NCBI GenBank assembly: GCA_018970445.1
Contig: JAGWWF010000013.1
Span: forward strand, 1-64,000
Reading direction: 5' to 3'
From: Alphaproteobacteria bacterium
GTDB taxonomy: Bacteria; Pseudomonadota; Alphaproteobacteria; Sphingomonadales; Sphingomonadaceae
DNA: 64,000 nt
Shown here: positions 8,133-17,033 of the stretch, one piece after another
Layout: each line of letters begins with the position of its first letter
How positions within the stretch are numbered: the stretch's first letter is position 1
The notes under the pieces: generated by a model
What the model saw: only the letters and a program-made list of their open reading frames with translations
Database searches by the model: none
Told to the model about the DNA's origin: nothing
Program-made: the position numbers and the translations under genes

Positions 8133-9601
8133 GGCCGTTGCTGTTGCTGCTGTGGTTGCTGCTGGCCGGGCCGGTGCTGGCGCGCGATCTGGCCAGCATC
8201 CGCGCCGCCGGCGTGCTGCGCGTGGGCGTGAACCCGAATTTTCCGCCGATGAGCAGCTATGGCCCCGGTGGCCGCCTGCAGGGCTTTGATGTGGCGGTGG
8301 CGGGTGAGCTGGCGCGGCGGCTGGGGCTGGGCCTGGAACTGGTGCCCACCGAAGCGGCCAGCCGCGTGCCGTTTCTGGTGTCGGGCCGGATCGATCTGTC
8401 GCTGGGGGCGTTGACGATCACGCCGGAACGCCGGGCGCTGATCGATTTTTCGGTGCCGCTGCATTCCGAAGCGATGGGCGTGATCACCACCGATCGCCTG
8501 CCGGTGGCGCGCTGGCAGCAGCTGAACCGGGCCGATATCACCCTGGTCAACATGCGCGGCAACCAGTCGGTGGCGGTGCTGGCCGAAAAACTGCCGCGGC
8601 CGCAGCGGCTGCTGGTGGATGGCAATGCCGATACCATCCGCGCCATCGCGCAGGGGCGGGCCGATGCGCTGGTGGAAAATGTGGATTTCTTCATCGGTTT
8701 CACCCGCAATTATCCCGATGTGCGCTGGCGCGTGCTGCCCGATCCGATCTTCACCGCCTGGTGCGGCATCGGCCTGCCAAAGGGCCAGGAACCGTTACGC
8801 GCGGCGGTGGATGCGGCGCTGATCGCCATGCACCGCGATGGCACGGTGAACCGGCTGTGGCAGGCGGCCTATGGCGCGGCGATGACGGTGAAGGTGCAGC
8901 CCGATCAATATCGCCGCGTGGGCGCCAGCGGGCCGGCCGGATACCGGCTGGATTGGCGGCCGGTGCTGGCGCAATTGCCCTATCTGGCCGGGGGGGCTGC
9001 GATCAGCCTGCTGATTGCGGTGGTGGCCTTTGCGGCCGGCAGCGTGCTGGGGCTGGCGGCGGCGCTGGCGCGGCTGGGCGGGCCGGGCTGGGCGGCGCGC
9101 ACGGCCGGCGCCTATGTGGCGATCATCACCAACACGCCGGCGCTGGTGCAGATCTTCCTGCTTTATTATGCGCTGCCGCAGGCCGGCATCCGGCTGCCCG
9201 GGCTGGTGGCGGTGATGCTGGGATTGAGCCTGAATGCCGGCGGCTATCTGGCCGACATATTGCGCGCCGGCATCCAGTCGGTGCGCGCCAGCGAGCTGGA
9301 GGCGGCCGCCGTGCTTGGCCTGAGCCGCGCCGACACGCTGCGCCATGTGATGCTGCCGCACATCATCCGCACCGTGTATCGGCCGCTGGCGAATTTCTTC
9401 ATCGTGCTGGTGCTGGGCAGCTCGATGGCGGCGCTGTTCGGGGTGGAGGAATTGACCGGGCGGGCGATCAACATCTCCACCGCCAATCTGCGCACCATCG
9501 AGACGTTCGCGGTGACGGGGCTGCTCTATATCGGCCTCACGCTGCTGGCATCGGGCCTGCTGGCGCTGGCCGGCCGCCGGCTGCTGCGGGTGCGGGCATG
9601 A
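8129..9601 (+). CDS. amino-acid ABC transporter: periplasmic binding protein fused to permease
   Basis: 490 residues with an N-terminal signal segment (MRPLLLLLWLLLAGPVLA). A family 3 solute-binding domain follows (about 20-260; IRAAGVLRVGVNPNFPP near its start and a GFDVAVAGELA stretch). The C-terminal half is a HisM/GlnP-type permease with several hydrophobic spans and the ATPase-contact loop EAAAVLGLSRADT. This polar-amino-acid importer class normally has a separate binding protein; here it is one polypeptide, tethering the receptor to the channel. The ATG overlaps the preceding stop (ATGA). A second permease and an ATPase follow. It most likely imports the island's substrate. Confidence 0.88.
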   Translation: MRPLLLLLWLLLAGPVLARDLASIRAAGVLRVGVNPNFPPMSSYGPGGRLQGFDVAVAGELARRLGLGLELVPTEAASRVPFLVSGRIDLSLGALTITPERRALIDFSVPLHSEAMGVITTDRLPVARWQQLNRADITLVNMRGNQSVAVLAEKLPRPQRLLVDGNADTIRAIAQGRADALVENVDFFIGFTRNYPDVRWRVLPDPIFTAWCGIGLPKGQEPLRAAVDAALIAMHRDGTVNRLWQAAYGAAMTVKVQPDQYRRVGASGPAGYRLDWRPVLAQLPYLAGGAAISLLIAVVAFAAGSVLGLAAALARLGGPGWAARTAGAYVAIITNTPALVQIFLLYYALPQAGIRLPGLVAVMLGLSLNAGGYLADILRAGIQSVRASELEAAAVLGLSRADTLRHVMLPHIIRTVYRPLANFFIVLVLGSSMAALFGVEELTGRAINISTANLRTIETFAVTGLLYIGLTLLASGLLALAGRRLLRVRA

Positions 9602-10263
9602 GCGCGTTTTTCTCCACCGATACCGCCGCCTTTCTGGCCGGGGCGCTGGGCCGCACGCTGTGGATGACGATCATCGGCTGCACGCTGGGGTTGCTGCTGG
9701 GGGCCGGGCTGGCGCTGCTGCGCCGCACGCAGCTGCGGGCGCTGGCGCCGCTGCGGCTGCTGGCGCTGCTGCATGTCGAAGGCTTTCGCCGGGTGCCGTT
9801 TCTGGTGATCCTGATGTTCGTGCTGTTTTTCGTGCAGGCGGTGGCGCCCGATCTGTCGCTGCTGGGCATTGCCACGCTGGCCGTGACGTTGACGGCCAGC
9901 GCCTATCTGGCCGAAATCGTCGGGGCCGGGCTGGATGCGGTGCCGCGCCCGCAGGTGGAAAGCGCGCAGGTGCTGGGGCTTTCCTGGTGGGATCGGCTGG
10001 TGCGCGTGGTGCTGCCCCAGGCCTGGGGGGTGATCCTGCCGCCGGCCGCCGCCTTCATGGTGATGTTCGTGAAGGATACCGCGCTGGCCAGCCAGCTGGG
10101 CGTGGTCGAACTGGCCTTTTCGGCCAAGATATTGGTGAACAAGGGTGTATCGCCGCTGCTGGGCTATGGCGCGGTGCTGCTGCTGTATGCCGGGATCAGC
10201 TGGCCGCTGGGCCGGGCCGCCCGATTGTTGGAGAAACGCCTTGGCGCACATCGACATCGTTGA
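9598..10263 (+). CDS. amino-acid ABC transporter permease
   Basis: 221 residues of the HisM/GlnP permease family, with about five hydrophobic spans and the EAA loop ESAQVLGLSWWDRLVRVVLPQA that docks on the ATPase. It overlaps the fused permease gene by 4 bp and the ATPase gene by 23 bp, so the importer is a tightly coupled set with two different permeases. It probably pairs with the permease half of the fusion as a heterodimer. No substrate specificity is readable. Confidence 0.88.
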   Translation: MSAFFSTDTAAFLAGALGRTLWMTIIGCTLGLLLGAGLALLRRTQLRALAPLRLLALLHVEGFRRVPFLVILMFVLFFVQAVAPDLSLLGIATLAVTLTASAYLAEIVGAGLDAVPRPQVESAQVLGLSWWDRLVRVVLPQAWGVILPPAAAFMVMFVKDTALASQLGVVELAFSAKILVNKGVSPLLGYGAVLLLYAGISWPLGRAARLLEKRLGAHRHR

Positions 10264-10978
10264 TCTGGTGGCCGGCTATGGCGGCAGCACCATCCTGAAC
10301 GGCGTGTCGTTCAGCGCCGGGCGCGGCGAGGTGGTGGCGCTGATCGGGCCATCGGGATCGGGCAAATCCACCGTGCTGCGCGTGGCGATCGGGCTGACAC
10401 CGGCCAGCGGCGGCACGATCAGCATCGATGGCACGCCGGTGGATTATGCCCGCCCGGCTGCCGTGGCGGCGTTGCGCCGGCGCATGGGCATCGTGTTCCA
10501 GCAATATAATCTGTTCCAGAACATGACCGTGATCGACAATCTGGTGCTGGCCCCGGTGCGCACCCTGGGCGTGCCGCCGGCGCAGGCGGCAGCGCGGGCG
10601 CATGATCTGCTGGCGCGCGTGGGCCTGGCCGACAAGGCGGGCAGTTACCCCGACCAATTGTCGGGCGGGCAGCAGCAGCGGGTGGCGATTGCCCGCGCGC
10701 TGGCGATGCAGCCCGACATATTGCTGCTGGATGAAGTGACCGCCGCGCTGGATCCGGAACGGGTGGGCGAGGTGCTGGAAACCATCCGGGCGCTGGCCGA
10801 TACCGGCATCACCATGCTGATCGTCAGCCACGAAATGGGCTTTGTGCGCGAAATCGCCAGCCAGGTGGTGATGATGGATGCCGGCCGGGTGGTGGAAACC
10901 GGCCCACCGGCCGCGATGTTCGATGCGCCCACCCAGCCGCGCACCGCTGCCTTCATGAAGGCGATCCTGCGGCATTAG
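10241..10978 (+). CDS. amino-acid ABC transporter ATP-binding protein
   Basis: 245 residues of the GlnQ/HisP class. Walker A is GPSGSGKST, the Q-loop lies in GIVFQQYNLFQNMTV, the signature is LSGGQQQR, Walker B is ILLLDEVTAALD, and the switch histidine is in LIVSHEMGF. A TTG start is chosen because GGAG sits 8 bases upstream and homologues begin near this point. The start lies inside the end of the permease gene. The 3' end overlaps the convergent amine-oxidase gene by 26 bp, closing the rightward unit that began with the AcoX-like gene. Confidence 0.88.
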   Translation: MAHIDIVDLVAGYGGSTILNGVSFSAGRGEVVALIGPSGSGKSTVLRVAIGLTPASGGTISIDGTPVDYARPAAVAALRRRMGIVFQQYNLFQNMTVIDNLVLAPVRTLGVPPAQAAARAHDLLARVGLADKAGSYPDQLSGGQQQRVAIARALAMQPDILLLDEVTAALDPERVGEVLETIRALADTGITMLIVSHEMGFVREIASQVVMMDAGRVVETGPPAAMFDAPTQPRTAAFMKAILRH

Positions 10979-12101
10979 GGGCAAAGGCCGCCATTGGCAG
11001 ATCGAACGCCGGCGGCCGGCCCAGCAGCATGTCGGCCACCAGCCGGGCGGCGGCCGGGCTGCCGGTGAAGCCCACCCACGGCACGAAACACACCAGCGCA
11101 TCCGGGTGGCCAGGCAGGGGGCCGATGATGGGCAGCCAGTCATCGGTGCCGTTCACATGGGCGGCCCAGCTGCGCACGATGTTCAGCCCGGCGATGGCCG
11201 GCACCATGGCCATCGCCACGCGCAGATTGGCGGCCAGATTGGCGGCATCCACCTGCGGCCGGCCGCCTTCATCCAGCCGCGCATCCCAGCCGCCGCCGAT
11301 CAGCAGGCTGCCGTTGCGGGCCTGTTTCAGGGTGAGTTTCTGCCCGGCGCAGTAAAGCAGATGCGGCACCAGCGGCGCTGCCGGCTCGGTAACGCTCACC
11401 TGGATCGGCACCGCATCGATGGCCAGCGGCGTGCCCAGCTGCGCCGCCAGCGCGCCGGTGGCCGCCCCGGCGGCGATGACGATGCGCCGCGCCTGCCAGT
11501 GGCGATCCCCGGCCACAACCCGATAGCCCGTGCCGGTGGCGGTGATGCGCGCTTCGCCCACGCCGCTGGCCACCGCCACCCCGGCGGCGCGGGCGGCGCG
11601 CAGCAGGGCCGGCACCACCAGCAGCGGGTTGGCCTTGCCCTCGATCGGGGCAAATGCCCCGCCGATGGCCGTTTCGGCCAGATAGGGGGCGCGGGCGCGG
11701 ATCGTGTCGCGGCCGAGCAATTCCACCGCCAGTCCGGCGTCACGCTCGATCTGCGCCTTGGCGGCGATTTCGGCCATTTCGGCGTCGCTGGTGGCCACCA
11801 GCAGGCCGCCGCCAAAGCCGATTTCCAGATCGGCGGCCAGATCGGCCTCCAGCGTGCGCCACAAGCCAATGGATTCGATCAGCAGGCTGACCGCCGGGCG
11901 CCAGGCCCGCGCCCAATCGGCCCCCTTGTGGCGGAAGGGATCATGGGGGATCTGGGCGTGCAGGCTGCCGGCATTGGCCGATGAGGCCTGGCCGCCGGGC
12001 ACGCCGGCCTCCACCAGGGTGACGGCCATGCCGGCCCGCGCCAGATCGAGCGCGGTGGCGCAGCCGGCCAGCCCGCCGCCCAGCACGATCACATCGGTCA
12101 T
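10953..12101 (-). CDS. FAD-dependent amine/amino-acid oxidoreductase (DAO family, HcnC/DadA-like)
   Basis: 382 residues of the D-amino-acid-oxidase fold. The FAD motif VIVLGGGLAGCATA is at the N-terminus, with a SSANAGSLHAQ loop near residue 40 and the C-terminal family block with VGFTGSPAAARLVAD. Such proteins are the catalytic third subunit beside HcnA/HcnB-type partners in HCN synthase, D-hydroxyproline dehydrogenase and opine oxidases. The fused HcnAB gene is on the opposite strand and converges with this one, so they sit together without sharing an operon. It would take electrons from the C-N bond of an amino or imino acid. A free-standing oxidase of the DadA type remains possible. Confidence 0.8.
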   Translation of the reverse strand: MTDVIVLGGGLAGCATALDLARAGMAVTLVEAGVPGGQASSANAGSLHAQIPHDPFRHKGADWARAWRPAVSLLIESIGLWRTLEADLAADLEIGFGGGLLVATSDAEMAEIAAKAQIERDAGLAVELLGRDTIRARAPYLAETAIGGAFAPIEGKANPLLVVPALLRAARAAGVAVASGVGEARITATGTGYRVVAGDRHWQARRIVIAAGAATGALAAQLGTPLAIDAVPIQVSVTEPAAPLVPHLLYCAGQKLTLKQARNGSLLIGGGWDARLDEGGRPQVDAANLAANLRVAMAMVPAIAGLNIVRSWAAHVNGTDDWLPIIGPLPGHPDALVCFVPWVGFTGSPAAARLVADMLLGRPPAFDLPMAAFAPNAAGSPS

Positions 12102-12239
12102 CGGCCGCTCCGCGCCGGCATTGCGCCGCACTTGCCGCCGGCGATGTGGGCGCTATGGTAACTTCTGTTCGCGGATCGCATGGATCGGCCATCACCAAAC
12201 ATGGGTTCTTCCCAGCCTTCATCAGCCAAGGGCGCAGCA

Positions 12240-13202
12240 ATGACAACGACTTTCCGGGGCAGCCACAGCGTCATCGTCACCCCGTTCAATGATGATGGCA
12301 GCGATATCGATATCGGCCGCCTCAACGCCTTTCTGGACTGGCAGCTGGAATCGGGCGTGCCGGGCGTGATCGTGCTGGGCACCACCGGCGAATTCCTGAC
12401 GATCAGCGATGATGAACGCCGCCGGCTGGTGGATGCCACCGTGCGCCACGCCGCCGGCCGCTATCAGGTGATGGTGGGCAGCATGAATGCCTATACCCCC
12501 AATGCCGTGCGTTACAGCCGGGAAGCGCAGGATCTGGGCGCCGATGGCCTGATGATCATCCCGCCTTATTATTACACCCCCACCGATGACGAGATTTTCG
12601 AATATTATCGCGCCATCTGCGCTGCGGTGACGATCCCGATCATGCTGTACAACAACCCGGTCACATCCAACCGCGACATGTCGGCCGCATTGGTGGCGCG
12701 GTTGACGGCGGCGTTCGAACCGGTGCGATACATCAAGGAAGCCAGCATGGACGTGGCCCGCGTGTTCGACATTGTCGAGGCGACGGGCGGCGTGATGAAC
12801 GTGTTTGCCGGCGAACGGCCGGTGGAAAGTTTCCTGCTCGGCGCTGTTGGCTATGTGAACCCCTATGGCAATTATCTGCCCTATGCCACGCGGCGGCTGT
12901 GGGATCTGCTGGTGGATGGGCGCGTCCACGATGCGACGCGCATCCAGGGGCTGGTGCACAAGTTCGACCGGATCATTGCGCAAGGCCACCCCACTTATGG
13001 CCACCAATGCTATTCCAAGGCGCTGGCCCATGCCCGTGGCTATCCGGTGGGCGATGTGCGCGCGCCGCTGACGAAATTTGCCAGCCTGGGCGCAGAAGGC
13101 CGCGACAAGCTGGCCCAGATCATGGCGGTGTTCGACGAGATCGACGCCGCCATGGCCGATATCGACAGCCGATCGGCCGACGCCCGCGCCCACGCCGCCT
13201 GA
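12240..13202 (+). CDS. DapA/NAL-family lyase (dihydrodipicolinate synthase-like)
   Basis: 320 residues of the class I aldolase TIM-barrel family. The Schiff-base lysine K166 (YIKEAS), the GTTGE motif (47-51) and the active-site tyrosine Y137 (LYNNP) are all present. True DapA makes a lysine precursor, but catabolic members cleave or deaminate 2-keto acids, e.g. the deaminase of hydroxyproline catabolism. Its position behind an amine dehydrogenase suits the latter. A GAVGYVNPYGNYLP stretch near 202 differs from the usual family sequence there. The start is chosen for an AAGG upstream; the gene is divergent from the amine oxidase across a 138-bp gap and 2 bp before the OYE gene. Confidence 0.8.
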   Translation: MTTTFRGSHSVIVTPFNDDGSDIDIGRLNAFLDWQLESGVPGVIVLGTTGEFLTISDDERRRLVDATVRHAAGRYQVMVGSMNAYTPNAVRYSREAQDLGADGLMIIPPYYYTPTDDEIFEYYRAICAAVTIPIMLYNNPVTSNRDMSAALVARLTAAFEPVRYIKEASMDVARVFDIVEATGGVMNVFAGERPVESFLLGAVGYVNPYGNYLPYATRRLWDLLVDGRVHDATRIQGLVHKFDRIIAQGHPTYGHQCYSKALAHARGYPVGDVRAPLTKFASLGAEGRDKLAQIMAVFDEIDAAMADIDSRSADARAHAA

Positions 13203-13204
13203 TC

Positions 13205-14302
13205 ATGGCCGACATTGCGCTGTTCACGCCGCTGACCATCCGCGGCGTCACCTTCCGCAACCGCGTGATGCTGGCCCCGATGTGCCAGTATCGGGCGGTT
13301 GCTGGCCATGCCCAGCGCTGGCACCGCAGCCACCATGGCCGCATGGCGCTGGGCGGGCTGGGCGGCGCGCTGCTGGAGGCGACCGCCGTGGCGCCCGAAG
13401 GCCGCATCACGCCGGGCTGCCTGGGCATCTGGGATGATGCGCAGCTGCCCGGCCTGTCCGAACTGGTGGCCATCTATCATGATGAAGGCGTGCCGGTGGG
13501 CATCCAGCTGGCCCATGCCGGGCGCAAGGCGGCGGCCGCCACGCCGTTTGCCGGCGCGCAGCCGCTGGCCCCCGATGATCCCGACTGGTGGCAAGGCCTG
13601 GCCCCCAGCGCCATCGCGTTCGGCCCCGGCTGGCAGACGCCGCGCGCGCTGGATCGTGATGGCATCATGGCGGTGATCGGCCAGTTTGCCGCTGCCGCCC
13701 GCCGCGCCATGGCCGCCGGTTTCGATTTCGTCGAGATCCACGGCGCGCATGGCTATCTGATCAACAGCTTCACCTCCCCGATCAGCAACGCGCGCAGCGA
13801 CGCCTGGGGCGGCGGCAACCGGTTCCGGCTGGCGGTTGAAATCACCCGCGCCGTGCGCGCCGCAGTGGGGGAGGATATGCCCCTGTTCTTCCGCACATCC
13901 TGCGTGGATGGGGTGGATGGCGGCATCACCATGGCCGACACGGTGGCACTGGCCAGCGCCCTGAAGGAGGCCGGCGCCGATGTGATCGATTGTTCCACCG
14001 GCGGCGTGCTGGGGCCATCGGGCGTGGCGCATGTCGCCCCCGCGCCCGGCTATCTGGCGCCCTTTGCCCAGCAGGTGCGGCGCGAGGCCGGCATTGCCAG
14101 CATGGCGGTGGGGCTGATCATGGATGGGGCCCTGGCCAACCGCATCATTGCCGATGGCCAGGCCGATCTGGTGGCGGTGGGCCGGCAATTGCTGGCCGAT
14201 CCCGCCTTCGTGCACCGCGCCGCCCACGAACTTGGCCACCCCAACCCGCACCGCCTGCTGCCGCAGGGCCTGGGCTTCTGGCTGGAACGGCGGCGGGTGT
14301 AG
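13205..14302 (+). CDS. NADH:flavin oxidoreductase, Old Yellow Enzyme family (YqjM-like)
   Basis: 365 residues of the FMN-dependent TIM-barrel OYE family. It has the LAPMCQY motif with C27 and Y29 that marks the thermophilic-like/YqjM subgroup, HAGRKA near 101, the HGAHGYLINSFTSP histidine pair near 180, and SDAWGGG. Such enzymes reduce activated C=C bonds; relatives in N-methylproline and stachydrine catabolism act as demethylases. It follows the DapA-like gene by 2 bp and is likely co-translated. It probably acts on an unsaturated or N-alkyl intermediate of the island pathway, but the reaction is not determinable. Confidence 0.85.
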   Translation: MADIALFTPLTIRGVTFRNRVMLAPMCQYRAVAGHAQRWHRSHHGRMALGGLGGALLEATAVAPEGRITPGCLGIWDDAQLPGLSELVAIYHDEGVPVGIQLAHAGRKAAAATPFAGAQPLAPDDPDWWQGLAPSAIAFGPGWQTPRALDRDGIMAVIGQFAAAARRAMAAGFDFVEIHGAHGYLINSFTSPISNARSDAWGGGNRFRLAVEITRAVRAAVGEDMPLFFRTSCVDGVDGGITMADTVALASALKEAGADVIDCSTGGVLGPSGVAHVAPAPGYLAPFAQQVRREAGIASMAVGLIMDGALANRIIADGQADLVAVGRQLLADPAFVHRAAHELGHPNPHRLLPQGLGFWLERRRV

Positions 14303-14318
14303 GGCTGGCGGCGGCGTC

Positions 14319-15953
14319 TCACGGAATCGGCGGGGCGGTCCACATCGTCTGCACCTGATCGTCGTTGCCGGTCATTTCCCAGCGGACCAGGGTGATCGGC
14401 ATGATGCCGCTGGCGATGAAGCGATCGTGGAAGCGGGTGAGGTTGAAGGCGCGGCCCTCCCGGTCGGCCATTTCGGCCAGCAGTTGTTCCAGCTGGATGC
14501 GGCCGAAATAATAATTGATGCCAAGGCCCGGCTGGCGAAGATACAGCGCCATGTCGTAAAGCCCGGTATCGTCCGTCTTTTCCATCCAGTAGGGGGTGCG
14601 GGCGGCCAGGCTGGTCAGCGCCTGGTCGAACGTCCAGATATTGGCGTGCACCTGCAATTCGGGCAGCAGCCGGGCGGCGCGGTTGGCCATCAGGATGTAA
14701 TGGATCTCGCGCGCCTTGGGCCGGGCATCCAGAAAGCCGGTCTGCACCACCAGTTCTTCCAGATAGAAGGCCCAGCCTTCGATGCGCTGCGAATCGATGA
14801 AGTTCAGCCGGGCATCGCGGCGAATCGGGCGGGGATCGCGGGCGCGATAGGCCATGTCGAAGATGTGGCCGGGCAGATTGTGGGCGCGCAGGGTGCGCGG
14901 ATCGCGATCTTCGGCCTCGCGGAAGAAATTGCGGCCGGCCGGCGTGAAGGCGCCCGGCGCGGCCGGATCGCGGTTCATCGGCATGACATAGGGGCCTTCG
15001 GGCGGCGGCACCACCAGCCAGTCGGGCACGGTCATGATCTGGTTGGTTTTCAGGAAGGCCAGAAGATCGCTGTCGGCCGCGCGCCGCAGCGCCTCGAACC
15101 CGGCCAGATCGGCCACCATCGGCAGCATCGGCGTGGCGCGATTCTGATGTTCCGCCATTTTCAGGAACGCCATGTTGCGTTCCCACTCGCGCTCGCCAAT
15201 CGCCTTCATCTGATCGAAATCATAGGGATAAAGCAGCACATAGCGCATGTACCAGGCAAAGGCGTCGCGCCCGATGCCCGACGGCCCATCGGCCTTTTGC
15301 GCCAGCAGCCACTGGCCGAATTCGCGGCTGGCGCTGGCAGCGGCGGCGGCCGCCTGCGCCAGTTTCGGCAACTTCGCGGCGGCCAGATCGCGCGCCATAC
15401 GGTCATACAGCCGGGCTTCGATGGCGTGATGGGCCAGGCCCAGCGTGACCAGATCGCGCTTGAGATCGGTCAGGCTGCTGCGCGCTGCGGCCAGGGTGGC
15501 CGGCACGGCGGCCAGATTGGCGGCCAGCCGGGCGCGCGCGGCGGCATCCTTCGGCGGCAGGCTGGGCAGTTCGAAGGCGGTGGGGATTTTCGGGCCCCAG
15601 CCGATATCCAGCGTGGCCCACCAGCTGGGATCGCGCTGCCACTGGCGCAACACCTTGTGCTGGAACTGCACGCTGCGCGCTTCGGCCAGCACCATCAGAT
15701 GATCGGCGCGTTCGGGAATGGGCCAGGCGCGGCTGTCCATCGCCGAAAGATCGGCCACGGCGGCATCGGCCAGCGCGGCGCGGGCAGCCATGGCGGCGGG
15801 CGAATGATCGGGCACCCCGGCCTTCACCGGCAGGGCGATGGCGGCGCGGAACTGATCATAACGCGCCACCAGATCGGCGTGGGTGGCAGCAGCCACGGGG
15901 CCGGCCACGGCGCAGATGGTGATGGCAGCAGCTGCCAATATGGGCCACAACAT
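14319..15953 (-). CDS. DUF885 family protein, exported
   Basis: 544 residues with a signal-like N-terminus (MLWPILAAAAITICAVAGPVAA), so probably periplasmic. The second half carries DUF885 hallmarks: an LPGHIFD segment near residue 362 and EGWAFYLEEL about 40 residues later. Family members are thought to be zinc peptidase-like, usually with an HExxPGH motif. Here the stretch reads AHNLPGH, so the expected His-Glu pair is absent. It converges with the OYE gene and is divergent from the deacetylase gene (88-bp gap). A second DUF885 gene lies 1.1 kb away. Function unknown; a peptidase-like or binding role is a guess. Confidence 0.75.
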   Translation of the reverse strand: MLWPILAAAAITICAVAGPVAAATHADLVARYDQFRAAIALPVKAGVPDHSPAAMAARAALADAAVADLSAMDSRAWPIPERADHLMVLAEARSVQFQHKVLRQWQRDPSWWATLDIGWGPKIPTAFELPSLPPKDAAARARLAANLAAVPATLAAARSSLTDLKRDLVTLGLAHHAIEARLYDRMARDLAAAKLPKLAQAAAAAASASREFGQWLLAQKADGPSGIGRDAFAWYMRYVLLYPYDFDQMKAIGEREWERNMAFLKMAEHQNRATPMLPMVADLAGFEALRRAADSDLLAFLKTNQIMTVPDWLVVPPPEGPYVMPMNRDPAAPGAFTPAGRNFFREAEDRDPRTLRAHNLPGHIFDMAYRARDPRPIRRDARLNFIDSQRIEGWAFYLEELVVQTGFLDARPKAREIHYILMANRAARLLPELQVHANIWTFDQALTSLAARTPYWMEKTDDTGLYDMALYLRQPGLGINYYFGRIQLEQLLAEMADREGRAFNLTRFHDRFIASGIMPITLVRWEMTGNDDQVQTMWTAPPIP

Positions 15954-16041
15954 TTCAGCTTCCCCGCGCCTGCATGCTGGCGAACATGTGTTTACCATGC
16001 GAACAATGCCAGCCGCCGCCACCGCCGCCAAGGAAAATCCG

Positions 16042-16968
16042 ATGAACACGCCACCGATGCAGCCGCCCTGGCAGATGAGCGAAGCGGAGGTGCGCGATGT
16101 GGTGGGCCTGGTGCGTGCCGGACAATCGCTGGCACCGGCCGCCTGGCCGGGCGGCGCCCAGGTGGCCGTGGCCTTGAGTTTCGATTGCGATCATGAATGT
16201 TTCGAACTGGGCGGTGGCGGCCGCGCCGTGGGCCGGCTGGCCTGGGGCGAATATGGCCGGCGGGTGGGGGTGCCGCGCATCCTGGAGGTGCTGCGCCGCC
16301 ATGACGTGCCGGCCAGTTTCTTCATGCCCGCCGTGTGCGCCCGGCTTGATCCGGACGAGACGCGCCGCATCGTGGCGGCCGGGCACGAGGTGGGGCTGCA
16401 CGGCTGGATTCACGAGAACAACAGCCTGCTGGATGAAGCCACCGAACGCGATCTGATGCTGCGGGCGATGGATGTGCTGACCCCGTTGATCGGGCGGCCG
16501 CCGGTGGGGTTCCGTTCGGCCAACTGGGATCTGTCGCGCCACACCATCGCGCTGGTGGCCGAACTGGGCCTGGCCTATGACAGTTCGCTGATGGCCGACG
16601 AGACGCCCTATGAGCTGATCATCGATGGCCAGAACAGCGGCGTGGTGGAAATTCCGGTGGAATGGCTGCGCGACGATGCGGTGTATTTCCTGTTCAACCG
16701 CAACCCGGCCACCCGGCCATGGGCGACGCCAGATGATGTGTTCGGCATCTTTGCCCGCGAACTGGATGCCGCCATTGCCGAAGGCGGCCTGTTCCAGCTG
16801 GTGATGCACCCGTTCGTGATCGGTTATCGCAGCCGCATCTGGATCCTGCAGGCGCTGATCGAACGCGCCATCGAACGCACCGGCGGCAAGGTGTGGTTTG
16901 CCACCCACGAACAGGTGGCCGATCATGTGCGCACAGCGGCGCTGCGTGCGCCAGCCGCGCATGATTGA
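16042..16968 (+). CDS. polysaccharide deacetylase/cyclic amidase family (NodB fold, HpPgdA/PuuE-like)
   Basis: 308 residues with the NodB homology core. The metal and catalytic aspartates are in SFDCDHE (D48, D50) and the second motif is H120-x3-H124 in LHGWIHEN. RSANWDLS and a late LVMHP histidine follow. The spacing and the lack of a signal peptide resemble the cytoplasmic HpPgdA/allantoinase-like branch, which hydrolyses small amides or rings rather than cell-wall glycan. The start is chosen for AAGGA 7 bases upstream. Set between two DUF885 genes beside a nitrogen-compound catabolic island, a ring-amide hydrolase is more likely than a chitin-type deacetylase, but this is inference. Confidence 0.75.
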   Translation: MNTPPMQPPWQMSEAEVRDVVGLVRAGQSLAPAAWPGGAQVAVALSFDCDHECFELGGGGRAVGRLAWGEYGRRVGVPRILEVLRRHDVPASFFMPAVCARLDPDETRRIVAAGHEVGLHGWIHENNSLLDEATERDLMLRAMDVLTPLIGRPPVGFRSANWDLSRHTIALVAELGLAYDSSLMADETPYELIIDGQNSGVVEIPVEWLRDDAVYFLFNRNPATRPWATPDDVFGIFARELDAAIAEGGLFQLVMHPFVIGYRSRIWILQALIERAIERTGGKVWFATHEQVADHVRTAALRAPAAHD

Positions 16969-17033
16969 TTGACAGGCCGCAGCCAAGGCAGTGTTATCGC
17001 CCGGTGGCATCGGTTCAAGGCAGGGAGAGCGGG

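Noticed and set aside
6423-12101. Hydrogen cyanide synthase
   Set aside because: Domain types match HcnABC, but the same set serves many amine dehydrogenases, and the importer, lyase and ligase context fits catabolism better.
12240-13202. Biosynthetic dapA
   Set aside because: Family residues fit, but position in a catabolic set and an unusual GAVGYVNP region argue against lysine biosynthesis.
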